DNA from: Paenibacillus lignilyticus
GTDB lineage: Bacteria; Bacillota; Bacilli; Paenibacillales; Paenibacillaceae
Direction of reading: 5' to 3'
Length of the DNA: 64,000 bases
Assembly: GCF_017942085.1 (NCBI RefSeq)
Contig: NZ_JAGKSP010000001.1
Span: 930,001 to 994,000 of the forward strand
The notes beneath the pieces are model-generated. The model did not search any database. It was not told the origin of the DNA and saw nothing but the letters and a program-made list of their open reading frames with translations. The translations under genes and the position numbers were made by a program. This document shows positions 26,918-35,909 of the stretch, in pieces (within the stretch, counting starts at the first letter, position 1; every line of letters starts with the position of its first letter).

Positions 26918-28147
26918 CTAGTCCTTCATTAACCAAAACATTGCATATTGCATGGCAGCCGTCCCTGCGACGACGACAGGAAGCCAAATCGATTCCAAGT
27001 CTTTCGAAACAAAGAGCAGCAGCGTAATCGAAATCACTCGGCCCATATTCAGAAACACTTCCCGCATGACAACCGATTCCACTTTGAGTTGTCCCTTCAG
27101 CGGCAGCTTGCCAATGAGTCTGTAATAATAGGACGTTAACGTATTGACCGCGAGCGGATTGCAAATCGAGAATGCGACCATATAGAAGACGACCGTCCAA
27201 GCAGACACATCATAGAGAAGGAACGCCGCGCCAAGCAAAATCCCGCTCGTGGAATACAGCACATGCTTGCGCACCTGCTCCTTCTTCGCTTTTCGCGAGA
27301 TGACATAGCCGGTTGCGACCGTTAATGCGGAGAAACATACGCCCAAGTAGCCGACGAAGTCTTCCCTTCCGACGGTTTGATAGAGCAGAATGTTCGGCAG
27401 AAACAGCATGATTCCCTGAAATAAGCCCAGTACAAAAAACGCCAGCAGGCCTTTCACCCATTGCGCGTTCTTTCGCATGACGATGCCCATTAAGTTCAAA
27501 TGATAGACGCGATGATGGGAGGATATCGTCGGAATTCGGAAGCTGATGATCGACGCTACGAGAAACATGATGAATGCAAGCAGGAACGTAATGATATAGC
27601 CGCTCAAGCCTTCGTTAAATTGAATGATAAAGCCGGCCAGCGCAGGTCCGAGGAGACCCGCCAAATTGAAGACGACCATATTAATCGCCAGAAATCGAAC
27701 ACGATTGTTCTCCGTCGAGACATCGTACATAAGGACAAGATAACCGGTCCAGTACAAGCCCGAAGCCAAGCCGTGAAAAATAGCAAAGAGTACGTACCAA
27801 GCCGCGACCTGCTCCTGTGCAATAACAACCAGCAGATAGAAAATCGCAATCATGAGGATGCCAAGCCGATAGGTGACCATTCGATCTTTGCGTTTCGTAA
27901 TCCAACCGCCCAGCGCGAACGCAATCGGCGTGAATACGAACACGATCATATTATAGAATCCGTTAACGGCCAAATCATGCGTCAGCCGCCATAAATACAA
28001 GTTCAGAAACAACCCCGACATCGAGGCGCCGAATTGAAAGCAGCCGTGGATAATCAGCGCGACCAGCGCTTCTCTTCCAAGCTCTCGCTCCTTTGGAACC
28101 GGACTGCCTTTCATCGCACTCCATCTTATTCCTAAACTTGCCTTCAT
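26918..28147 (-). CDS. MFS transporter
   Basis: Major facilitator superfamily membrane transporter, 409 residues, twelve predicted spans in two halves; the cytoplasmic loop motif between spans 2 and 3 is LGGWITKRKDR. GGAGGTGG precedes the ATG at 28147. First gene of a likely minus-strand operon (MFS, Rieske, isochorismatase-fold hydrolase), so it may import or export the substrate or product of those enzymes. Substrate cannot be told. Confidence 0.88.
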   Translation of the reverse strand: MKASLGIRWSAMKGSPVPKERELGREALVALIIHGCFQFGASMSGLFLNLYLWRLTHDLAVNGFYNMIVFVFTPIAFALGGWITKRKDRMVTYRLGILMIAIFYLLVVIAQEQVAAWYVLFAIFHGLASGLYWTGYLVLMYDVSTENNRVRFLAINMVVFNLAGLLGPALAGFIIQFNEGLSGYIITFLLAFIMFLVASIISFRIPTISSHHRVYHLNLMGIVMRKNAQWVKGLLAFFVLGLFQGIMLFLPNILLYQTVGREDFVGYLGVCFSALTVATGYVISRKAKKEQVRKHVLYSTSGILLGAAFLLYDVSAWTVVFYMVAFSICNPLAVNTLTSYYYRLIGKLPLKGQLKVESVVMREVFLNMGRVISITLLLFVSKDLESIWLPVVVAGTAAMQYAMFWLMKD

Positions 28148-28472
28148 CTGCGCGGGGCCACCTCCGACTCAACTGCTACCAATTGCTGTCATTGTAACAT
28201 AGCAGCCAAGACGGGTAAGCGCTTTAACCATCCACTCTCGGCCAAATAACTGCTTCTGCTGGTATCTTGCTTGAATTCCGCCGTATAATCGGTCTTTTTG
28301 CCCAGATAAAGGGGATTCTGGCTGTCATGCTCTACTTGACTGCCGCTGCTGCCAACATTTGATTCCGGACATGTCCGAATCGCCCTATATAAATGTCCGG
28401 AATGAACCCTTTCAGCCGGCTAGTAATCGTTTACAATGAGGGGGATGATGACGTTAGAGGAGGCAAATGATT
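28148..28472. promoter_or_regulatory. divergent intergenic region with inverted repeat upstream of GH78 gene
   Basis: 325 bases without a gene. Perfect ten-base arms TTCCGGACAT (28373-28382) and ATGTCCGGAA (28393-28402) sit 70-100 bases before the GH78 start; the left arm also makes its own palindrome CGGACATGTCCG. TACAAT at 28432-28437 is a possible -10. Candidate regulator site for the glycosidase gene; the regulator is unknown. Confidence 0.5.
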
Positions 28473-31349
28473 ATGTGGCAAGCATCATGGATTTGGGGCA
28501 GCGGCGAGGAAAGTCCTCGCAATGAATGGCGCTGCTTTCGTAAAACCTTTTCGTTCGAGCAAACGGGCAGCAGCGAAACTAAGCTGAAGCTAACGGCGGA
28601 TTCTCGCTACGTCCTCTATGTGAATGGCTCGCAGGTTGGCCGCGGACCGGTCCGCTCTTGGCCGTTTGAGCTTGCTTATGATGAATATGAAATCGGCTAT
28701 TTGCTGAATAGGGATGCTTTGAATACCATCGCGGTATTGGTGCTGCATTCCGGCATCTCTACCTTTCAATATTTGAGAGGCAGAGGCGGCTTGCTGCTGC
28801 AAGTCGAGGACATAGATGGTACGGCTTTACTTTGTACCGACGAATCCTGGACAACTGCGGTTCACGCCGCTTATGATGCAACCTCGTCTCGTATTTCCTG
28901 CCAGCTCCCTTTCACCGACCGTTACGACGCGCGAAACTGGGATGATGCTTGGGTGGAGCCGAAGTATGACGATGCCGCGTGGGAACAGGCAACCGTCATC
29001 GGCAGCGTTGGCATGGCACCATGGACAAGCCTTGTGCCGAGATCGATTCCTTATCTGACCGAAGAGCCGATTTATCCGGCGCGCGTGGAAGAGCTGTCGT
29101 TCGTCAAGCCGGTTGCTTGGAGCGCGGTATTCGATGTTCGCACGATGCTCGTTCGGGATAGCGTAAATCACGCGAATCCGATTTCTTTTATCGGACTGAT
29201 GGCCACCGTGCTCACGCTTCCCGAAGCGGCTGCATTTACAATTGGCACCGTGGATGGGGGAAGAGTACCCTTCCGCGTTCGTGTAGGCGGCAAGTGGTAT
29301 CGCGACGACGACTTCGCCGGCGAGCGGCCTAACATGTTCCTTGAGCTGCAATTGCCGGCAGGCGAGCATTTCCTTCTGATTGATCTTAGTGGCGGTTCCC
29401 ATGGACATGGCTATCACCTCGGCCTTCATTGTGAAGGAACGTTTGAGCTTCGTTCCCCGATTGCCGGTCACGCGCAGTTCAGCAAAGTGCCTTTTGCCCA
29501 GATCGGAGCCTTCGATTCTGCAGCGCATATTGACCATCAGCCAGGTATTTCGATGAACCCGGAACAGCCTCTCTATGAAGCTGTGAAACAAATCGACTCC
29601 GCCGAGCAGCTGAGCGAATTTGCCGAATGGATTCGTCCAATTCCGTCGCAGCTGGTTCATTTCACCGACGTTTACTCCCAAACCGCATGGCGTGTCGTAG
29701 ATTTGCCGCAGCCGGTTCCGGTTCAGCTGCAGCAAGCCGTTCTGGCCGGGTCAAATGCGGGTAATGTTCCGCTGCATGCGGAGCTGGATACCGAAATCCT
29801 GATCGATTTCGGACGTGAGCTGACCGGCTATGTTGCGTTTACGATCGATGCCGCCGAAGGAACGATCGTGGATGGCTACGGCTTTGAATATATGCGCGAT
29901 GGCTGGCGTCAATACACCTACGAGCTCGACAATACGTTCCGCTACACATGCCGGGAAGGCAGACAATCCTATGTCTCAGTCGTTCGCCGCGGTCTTCGTT
30001 ATCTTGCTCTTACGGTACGTGGTGCGACAAGACCGGTGAAGCTGGTTGAAGTCAAAATGCTCCAAAGCAACTTCCCGGTCGCCAATGTCGGCACCTTCCA
30101 TTCCAGCAATGCGAAGCTGAATGAAATTTGGCGGATCAGCCGCGATACCACCCGGCTTTGCATGGAGGATACGTTCGTGGATTGCCCGGCTTACGAGCAA
30201 ACCTATTGGGTTGGGGATGCCCGCAATGCGTCGCTGGTGAACTATTATGCCTTTGGTTCTGCGGAAATTGTGGAGCGTTGTTTGCGCCTTGTGCCCGGCT
30301 CCTCCTTCCAATCTCCGCTCTATGGCGATCAGGTGCCAAGCGGCTGGAGCAGCGTCATTCCGAACTGGACGTTATTCTGGGTTTCGGCTTGCCTTGAGCA
30401 TTACCAATACACAGGCAACGAAACATTCGCGCGCGATATGTGGCCGCATGTTCGTTTTACGCTGGAGCATTATTTGCAGAAGGTCGATGAGCGCGGCTTG
30501 CTGAACATCCGCGGCTGGAACTTGCTTGACTGGGCTGCTTTCGAGCAGCCGTGGGATGGCGTCGTAGCTCCGCAAAACATGTTCCTCGTCAAGGCGCTTC
30601 GCGATGCTGCCCTGCTCGCCGATACCGCCGGCGATACGCTTACCGGGGCGGAATTCCGCAAGCAGGCTGTGCAAATCCGCGAGGCCATCAACAACGTCCT
30701 ATGGGATGAGGAGCGTCAAGCTTATCTGGATTGCATTCATGCGGACGGCAGTCCATCGACTACAACCAGTATGCAAACTCAGGTGGTGGCTTGCTTGTGC
30801 GACATCACAACGGAAGAACGCTTGGACGTGCTGAAACGTTATATCGTAGATCCGCCTGCTTCATTCGTTCAAATCGGCAGCCCGTTCATGTCGTTCTTCT
30901 ACCATGAAGCGCTGGCCAAGCTCGGCATGCAAGCTAACATGGCTGCCGACATCCTAGAGCAATATGGCGTCATGGTAGACCAAGGCGCCACTTCCGTATG
31001 GGAAGTGTACCCGACCAGCAATATTACGATTAGCTCCAAAATGCTCACTCGCAGCCACTGTCACGCTTGGTCTGCAGGTCCGGTCTACTTCCTCGGTACC
31101 GAAGTGCTTGGTGTACGCGGGTTGACACCGGGTTGGACGAAGGTTGAAATCGCACCCAAGCCGGTTGGTCTGGCTTGGGCACGCGGCTCTGTCCCGGTTC
31201 CCGGCAGCGGCAGCATCAGCGTATCCTGGAAGGTCGATGAACAGACGAAAGTGATGCAGCTTCGCGTTGTGGCGCCGTCCCATATCGAGCTCCAGCTCGT
31301 TAAGCCTGATGGATATGAGCTTGAAGTTGAACAAGTTGTTATTGGATAG
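28473..31349 (+). CDS. GH78 alpha-L-rhamnosidase
   Basis: Removes terminal alpha-L-rhamnose from plant or microbial glycans; 958 residues, no signal peptide, so it acts on imported oligosaccharides. Visible: N-terminal beta domain ASWIWGSG..NEWRCFRKTFSF with the lectin-like KLTADSRYVLYVNGSQVGRGPVRSWP, then the (alpha/alpha)6 catalytic barrel (about 500-850) with EDTFVDCPAYEQTYWVGDARN (general-acid region of GH78) and the late TSVWEVYPTSNITISSKMLTRSHCHAWSAGPVYFL, ending in a C-terminal beta domain. Start at the second ATG, nine bases after GAGGAGG. Ends in a two-way terminator facing the DUF4037 gene. Confidence 0.92.
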   Translation: MWQASWIWGSGEESPRNEWRCFRKTFSFEQTGSSETKLKLTADSRYVLYVNGSQVGRGPVRSWPFELAYDEYEIGYLLNRDALNTIAVLVLHSGISTFQYLRGRGGLLLQVEDIDGTALLCTDESWTTAVHAAYDATSSRISCQLPFTDRYDARNWDDAWVEPKYDDAAWEQATVIGSVGMAPWTSLVPRSIPYLTEEPIYPARVEELSFVKPVAWSAVFDVRTMLVRDSVNHANPISFIGLMATVLTLPEAAAFTIGTVDGGRVPFRVRVGGKWYRDDDFAGERPNMFLELQLPAGEHFLLIDLSGGSHGHGYHLGLHCEGTFELRSPIAGHAQFSKVPFAQIGAFDSAAHIDHQPGISMNPEQPLYEAVKQIDSAEQLSEFAEWIRPIPSQLVHFTDVYSQTAWRVVDLPQPVPVQLQQAVLAGSNAGNVPLHAELDTEILIDFGRELTGYVAFTIDAAEGTIVDGYGFEYMRDGWRQYTYELDNTFRYTCREGRQSYVSVVRRGLRYLALTVRGATRPVKLVEVKMLQSNFPVANVGTFHSSNAKLNEIWRISRDTTRLCMEDTFVDCPAYEQTYWVGDARNASLVNYYAFGSAEIVERCLRLVPGSSFQSPLYGDQVPSGWSSVIPNWTLFWVSACLEHYQYTGNETFARDMWPHVRFTLEHYLQKVDERGLLNIRGWNLLDWAAFEQPWDGVVAPQNMFLVKALRDAALLADTAGDTLTGAEFRKQAVQIREAINNVLWDEERQAYLDCIHADGSPSTTTSMQTQVVACLCDITTEERLDVLKRYIVDPPASFVQIGSPFMSFFYHEALAKLGMQANMAADILEQYGVMVDQGATSVWEVYPTSNITISSKMLTRSHCHAWSAGPVYFLGTEVLGVRGLTPGWTKVEIAPKPVGLAWARGSVPVPGSGSISVSWKVDEQTKVMQLRVVAPSHIELQLVKPDGYELEVEQVVIG

Positions 31350-31352
31350 AAT

Positions 31353-31388
31353 AAGAAGAGCCTGGCGATTACACGCCAGGCTCTTCTT
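31353..31388. terminator. bidirectional terminator between GH78 and DUF4037 genes
   Basis: Perfect 15-base stem AAGAAGAGCCTGGCG / CGCCAGGCTCTTCTT around ATTACA, T-rich on both sides. On the minus strand it includes the last codons of the DUF4037 gene. Confidence 0.92.
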
Positions 31389-32442
31389 TATTTGTCTCCC
31401 CGAACCTGTAAAGCTGCTTCAGGATCGACCTCGCGCTATTGCCCGCTCCGTCCTTCCACGCGTTCAGCATGCGGAAATCCGTATTGTCCGTGATTAGATC
31501 CAAGCTGCCGATCAACCGGTTGCGGATCAACCATTGCAGTTTCTCATCTTGAATCCGTTCGCCTAAAAGTCCGCCGATATCGCCGCCATTCATAACAAGG
31601 AACGGACGCGTAAAGAAGCTCGTCACCTCGTCTGACACCGGTTCGGTGATGCAAAGCCCGTTATGCATATGGGCCAGATGCTTGTAAATGCTGTTCAGCC
31701 CTTGCTCCCGCTCTTTCCACACGGTCGCCGTTTGAACCTTCCATAAGAGCTGCGTCAGCTGTTCCGCGCATCGCAGCTTCCCAAACGCTGTACCGAACCA
31801 TTTGGGGTACGGTGCATACTGACGCTCCATTAGGAAACAGAGGTTCATAACATCACGGATGAGCCGAGTTGCGATAACGGCCGAACCGAGCTCGTCTCCG
31901 GCATAGCCGGCTCGAAGCATCAGATGCTCCTCTTGGCCGATACGCTGCCATATGGAAGCCAGCAGATAATACCACACTTCATCCGGGTAGAATTGCAATT
32001 GCTCCCGCAGCTCGGCCAACCGCCCGTGATCGTCATGGAACACTTCGCCCTTCGTCCATTCAAGCAGCGTTTGCGAAGAGAACGTCAGCCAATCGATCGA
32101 ATCCAGCGGCTTGCTAAAGTCGTGAGCAAGACAATGCCAAGTATATTGCTCGAGCGTCGTAATAACGGTCTTCTCCGCTTCAACCGGATAACCGTAGAAC
32201 GTTTCCGGCAATTTATCACTCCTATAGACGCGAAGCCGTTCAGCTAATGCCTCGTCTGAATCGTGAAGAAAGATGATTGTTCGCGGACCCCAATCATGGT
32301 CCTGCGACATTTCGGTATCGAAACCGAGTACTTCGCTGCCAGGCCCGATGAGCGCTGCCGAGTAGGCTATCGAAGTAAATGCTGCTAGCTGTGGTTGGAC
32401 GATTTCATGATAGAATCGCCGGCATAATTCAATCCCTTGCAT
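31369..32442 (-). CDS. DUF4037 domain protein with nucleotidyltransferase-like N-terminus
   Basis: 357 residues. The N-terminal part holds GPGSEVLGFDTEMSQDHDWGPR (about 32-53), a G-S...D-x-D pattern like the nucleotidyltransferase fold, followed by the DUF4037 helical region (about 120-340). Proteins of this family are uncharacterised; a nucleotide-transfer role on a small molecule or protein is only a guess. Minus strand, 111 bases after the GH5-like gene, ending in a shared terminator. Confidence 0.85.
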   Translation of the reverse strand: MQGIELCRRFYHEIVQPQLAAFTSIAYSAALIGPGSEVLGFDTEMSQDHDWGPRTIIFLHDSDEALAERLRVYRSDKLPETFYGYPVEAEKTVITTLEQYTWHCLAHDFSKPLDSIDWLTFSSQTLLEWTKGEVFHDDHGRLAELREQLQFYPDEVWYYLLASIWQRIGQEEHLMLRAGYAGDELGSAVIATRLIRDVMNLCFLMERQYAPYPKWFGTAFGKLRCAEQLTQLLWKVQTATVWKEREQGLNSIYKHLAHMHNGLCITEPVSDEVTSFFTRPFLVMNGGDIGGLLGERIQDEKLQWLIRNRLIGSLDLITDNTDFRMLNAWKDGAGNSARSILKQLYRFGETNKEEPGV

Positions 32443-32553
32443 CCGAAGCCCACCGTTTCGTCATTTTTTCTGAATATGTCCGCTTCCATTTTATCACGAA
32501 CGATGGCCGCTCCGTTATCTCTTGCTTACTTAATAACCTCGTCAATTGCAGCT

Positions 32554-34488
32554 TTAACGAGGTTTCAGCAGAATGACCGCTCCATCATTGGCAGCAAGCC
32601 GTACGATTATTTGTTCACCGTCATCTTCCGCTTGACCGCGCCAGCAATCCTCGAGCTGCCACCCATCCGCCAGCCGCACACGAATGGACTTTACCTCCGG
32701 GGTGTGGTTAATGAGGACAGCGACGCGCTTGCCATCCGTAACGGGATGCTCCGTCACTCCGACTAACGGATCTTCCTTGCTTAAAACCCGGCCCCCCACG
32801 GCTTCCCGGGAAATCGCACGGTAAATTTTCCAATAGGGATTCTCGCCCGGCTTGCTGCATGTTTCTTTCCCTTGCGTTATCGCCAGCTCTACAGGAAGAG
32901 ACATAAAGTAGACTGTTCCTTTGCCATATGCTGCTCGCGTCAGTACCGGATTGCCGTCCTCTTCCGTCGCCAAAACTTCCGCCCGAACGCTGCCGAATGT
33001 CCAGCGAAACGAAGAAGGAACCGAAATCTGATCTTCTATGGAACCCAGCAGCACTTGTGCCGGCTGCGTTCGCCTCTGCCGGTTCAATACAGAAAGTCCG
33101 GTCAACTCCGAAAACTGAAGCATGTAGCCGTCATCGACTGACACGTACAGGCTCGCCCCCTCCTGGACACGCTGCAGCAGCTGCTCCCATCTCCGCTTTG
33201 GCATTCCCCGAACGCCTGTTACGCAAGGCAGCAAATATAGCTCTGCATCGGGCAAAGGCTGATCCTCGAATCGGAATGTCAAATCAAATCCCGCTTGCTT
33301 GGACAGCATGAAGCTTCCATAAGCCACCGCCCAATGGTCTTGATCCGAATTCAAGATACATACCGCTTCGCTTCGCCTTGGAGGCAGCTCCTTTATCGGA
33401 AAAGCAGCAATATCCTGTTTTAACTTCGCCATTTCCGTCAGTACGGGTTTTACACGGCCATCCTTCGTCAGCAAACCCAATTCGCTCTCGCAGGCCACTT
33501 CATCGTATGGTGCGTGCTTCAACTTCGTCTGATCATTTGCGCACCACCATTGCAAGCCATGCAAACCGTGAGCCCATTGGGCCAACATGCTCGCACGGGC
33601 GAACGCGACTGCAACTTCATCCGAGCAAACCATTGGCCCCATCGTGCCCATCTCTTCGGCAAAACACGGCTTGCCCCCGATTCCCGCATAAAACAAGCTT
33701 TCAGCCGTGGCATGCAGCGTCGCTCGCATCGTATCCATCGGTTCATAGTCCATATAAGGCGTCCAGTACGGGTACGGGTGAGTTGTCAAAATATCGGTCA
33801 GCTCCCCTTGATCCTGCATCGTCCAATTCCCATTAGGGAATAGACAATGCATGCCGGAAATTAGCGGACGGCCGGCATCGGCGCGTTTGATCGCGCCCGA
33901 CAATGAAGCCGTCCACACAAAAGCCTGCTCCCGGCTTTCAACTTTCCCCATACTATTGCATTCATTGCCAAGGTCCCAAGCAATAATGGCGGCATCCGAT
34001 TTCATTCGCGAGACAAAATAGGATACGAATTTGACCTGCCATCGAATGGAATCCGCATCGGTTATAATCGACTTGCCGCGAAGTGCGGGCGGAACGAACA
34101 GCCTCCCGCTCATCCAGCCCGTAATTAATCCAACAATCAGCTTGATGCCGTATTTACCGGAGAGCGCTGCGAAGGCTTCGAATCGCTGCATCATCACTTC
34201 GGATACGCCGGCTTGGCCTGCATCTGTATCCGGAAAATGTTCTTCGCCGAAACGGTAAGACGAATGATTCCCAAACTCGCGATACGTACGCTCGATAGGT
34301 TGAAAATCCGGCCAGAGCGGAAATACGCGCAGGACTTCAATGCCTTCGCTTGCCAGCTTCTTCAAATCCGATTCGACGATGTCCGGTTTCCAGTCCGACC
34401 ACATGGCCGTTCCCGCATGGGAAGCCCAATAATTGCATCCAATAAAGAAAGGACTTTCTAATTGATCCAATAGGCGATTCGCGCTCAT
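32554..34488 (-). CDS. GH5-like (clan GH-A) glycoside hydrolase
   Basis: Retaining TIM-barrel glycosidase, 644 residues, no signal peptide. Barrel (1-370): IEVLRVFPLWPDFQP, the acid/base Glu in IIAWDLGNECNSM (about 180), TTHPYPYW, the nucleophile Glu in KPCFAEEMGTMG (about 275), and LHGLQWWCANDQ. The rest (about 370-644) looks like a glutamine-amidotransferase-like fold plus a C-terminal beta domain, as in GH42-type enzymes. Probably a beta-mannosidase, glucosidase or galactosidase acting on imported sugars; specificity not readable. Confidence 0.82.
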   Translation of the reverse strand: MSANRLLDQLESPFFIGCNYWASHAGTAMWSDWKPDIVESDLKKLASEGIEVLRVFPLWPDFQPIERTYREFGNHSSYRFGEEHFPDTDAGQAGVSEVMMQRFEAFAALSGKYGIKLIVGLITGWMSGRLFVPPALRGKSIITDADSIRWQVKFVSYFVSRMKSDAAIIAWDLGNECNSMGKVESREQAFVWTASLSGAIKRADAGRPLISGMHCLFPNGNWTMQDQGELTDILTTHPYPYWTPYMDYEPMDTMRATLHATAESLFYAGIGGKPCFAEEMGTMGPMVCSDEVAVAFARASMLAQWAHGLHGLQWWCANDQTKLKHAPYDEVACESELGLLTKDGRVKPVLTEMAKLKQDIAAFPIKELPPRRSEAVCILNSDQDHWAVAYGSFMLSKQAGFDLTFRFEDQPLPDAELYLLPCVTGVRGMPKRRWEQLLQRVQEGASLYVSVDDGYMLQFSELTGLSVLNRQRRTQPAQVLLGSIEDQISVPSSFRWTFGSVRAEVLATEEDGNPVLTRAAYGKGTVYFMSLPVELAITQGKETCSKPGENPYWKIYRAISREAVGGRVLSKEDPLVGVTEHPVTDGKRVAVLINHTPEVKSIRVRLADGWQLEDCWRGQAEDDGEQIIVRLAANDGAVILLKPR

Positions 34489-34589
34489 TATGCAGCTCCA
34501 TTTCGGATTTTTTTACTACCATAACGGTTTCTTTCGCTTAAATTAATGGACGCAACAACGAAAAATGGACTATTCTGGCCGACACAAAC

Positions 34590-34616
34590 AAAACCACTTC
34601 ATTAAGAAGTGGTTTT
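34590..34616 (-). terminator. intrinsic terminator of the secreted-protein gene
   Basis: Stem AAAACCACTTC / GAAGTGGTTTT with loop ATTAA. On the minus strand the stem ends in TTTTGTTTGTG. Confidence 0.8.
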
Positions 34617-34710
34617 GGGTGAACGTTCTAAAGTACTGCGTATTTGCGCTTCGTCGTAGTCGAGAAAACGCTTACAATTACATCCTATTCACGATGCTGA
34701 GCATCAACCA

Positions 34711-35127
34711 CTACGAACCACTAGGAAAGAACGTAACATGACTGATATCTTTGTTATCCGGGGTGAACAAGTCGCCGCATCCACACGCCCAGTACAGATA
34801 GCCGCCATTGCCTGCCTTAACAAAGATGTAACCTGTAAAATTGAAGTTGCTTGTCCATTTGAGGCTATTAAAATCTACTGTGATGCCATTGCTCGTGCCG
34901 GAAGATTCAAATTTGATAGCACCGGCGTTTGAAATCGGCAAATCTTTGTCGTTACCTGAGAAGTAACAGAGATTCCATTTGGTGCAGCCCTGCACACTGC
35001 TCTGGTTTTCCTCAATTAATCCTGGTAAACCCGAGTTTGCTTGTCCCTTTGGTGCCGCTGCTGCTGTCCCGCCGAATGCTGTCAGACACAATGCGGAAAG
35101 TAGAATCAAATAGATGCTCTTTTTCAC
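34711..35127 (-). CDS. hypothetical secreted protein, 138 aa
   Basis: Unrecognised extracellular protein. Residues 1-25 are a classical signal peptide (MKKSIYLILLSALCLTAFGG then AAAAP). The mature part has four cysteines (QGCTKWNLCYFSG and WACGCGDLF) that could make two disulfides, and many Gly/Asn/aromatic residues typical of small beta-sandwich or lectin-like secreted proteins. GTG start, GAGGAGGG seven bases upstream. Transcribed alone, with its own palindrome-overlapped promoter and terminator, and more A/T-rich than its neighbours, hinting at recent acquisition. Confidence 0.8.
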   Translation of the reverse strand: MKKSIYLILLSALCLTAFGGTAAAAPKGQANSGLPGLIEENQSSVQGCTKWNLCYFSGNDKDLPISNAGAIKFESSGTSNGITVDFNSLKWTSNFNFTGYIFVKAGNGGYLYWACGCGDLFTPDNKDISHVTFFPSGS

Positions 35128-35150
35128 GTTTGTACCCTCCTCGAGTTATT

Positions 35151-35189
35151 TACGATACAGATCGTATCATTTATCTGGAGAGTTGTAAA
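35151..35189 (-). promoter_or_regulatory. promoter with palindrome over the -10 box of the secreted-protein gene
   Basis: On the minus strand TTTACA (-35), 17 bases, TACGAT (-10). The -10 is one arm of the perfect palindrome TACGAT-CTGT-ATCGTA (35151-35166), so a repressor bound there would block the promoter. Confidence 0.5.
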
Positions 35190-35292
35190 GTCCATTCTAT
35201 TAAAATAAAACTAGATTGCAGGTAAAGCTCTTTCCTACCGGCAAAGTTATCCCGCGGCGCCCACTTTGAAGGATAAGGATGTCCACACAGTT

Positions 35293-35805
35293 CTACTCCG
35301 TTGGTCTCGAAATGAGCTTATAGTAAATAAGCCGCTCACGCAGTTCCTCTTCTCTCACGAACTGACAAGCTTCCAGCAATCGCCGGCATCTCACATTCGC
35401 TTCTTCCACAGTAGCCTCAATGTAAGCAAGCTTCATCACGTCGAATCCAATTCGGAGCATCGGAGCGAGCACTTCCTTCATGTACCCTTGACCCCAGTAA
35501 GCTTTGGCTAAATCAAACCCGATTTCCGCTCGAGAACGGGACTCTTCATCCCTCACCCAACAATGGTAACCGCAGGTGCCAATCAGCGAGCCATTATCCT
35601 TGCTAAACAATCCATATCTGCAACCGTTGTCTTCAACATGAAACTGAATTATTTCCTCAGCTTCTCGGATAGACCGACAGGGTTCGATATCCATAAAAGC
35701 AGTGACTTCCGGGTCGGAGAAGTGTTTGAACACCTGTTCGGCATCGTCCGGCGTCAACACTCTCAAAACCAATCTATCTGTCGTTATCGGCGGAAAATAA
35801 ATCAA
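35293..35805 (-). CDS. GNAT family N-acetyltransferase (RimJ/RimL-like)
   Basis: Acetyl-CoA-dependent N-acetyltransferase, 170 residues, of the kind that acetylates ribosomal proteins or amino-sugar antibiotics. Marks: ITTDRLVLRVLTPDDAEQVFKHF at the start, the core GTCGYHCWVRDEESRSRAEIGFDLAKAYWGQGYMKEVL with the Q-G-x-G/A acetyl-CoA loop, and VEEANVRCRRLLEACQF. TTG start at 35805 follows GAGGTG; the frame extends upstream without homology or a ribosome site. Downstream of a DUF4832 gene on the same strand. Confidence 0.88.
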   Translation of the reverse strand: MIYFPPITTDRLVLRVLTPDDAEQVFKHFSDPEVTAFMDIEPCRSIREAEEIIQFHVEDNGCRYGLFSKDNGSLIGTCGYHCWVRDEESRSRAEIGFDLAKAYWGQGYMKEVLAPMLRIGFDVMKLAYIEATVEEANVRCRRLLEACQFVREEELRERLIYYKLISRPTE

Positions 35806-35909
35806 AATATACACCTCATTCAATCGGTCTCGTTTGCCTATCATTTGTATCTCTGAATGACATGTTTGTCCCAAATTTGAACCTCGATATAAGTAATAAT
35901 GAAATAAAC

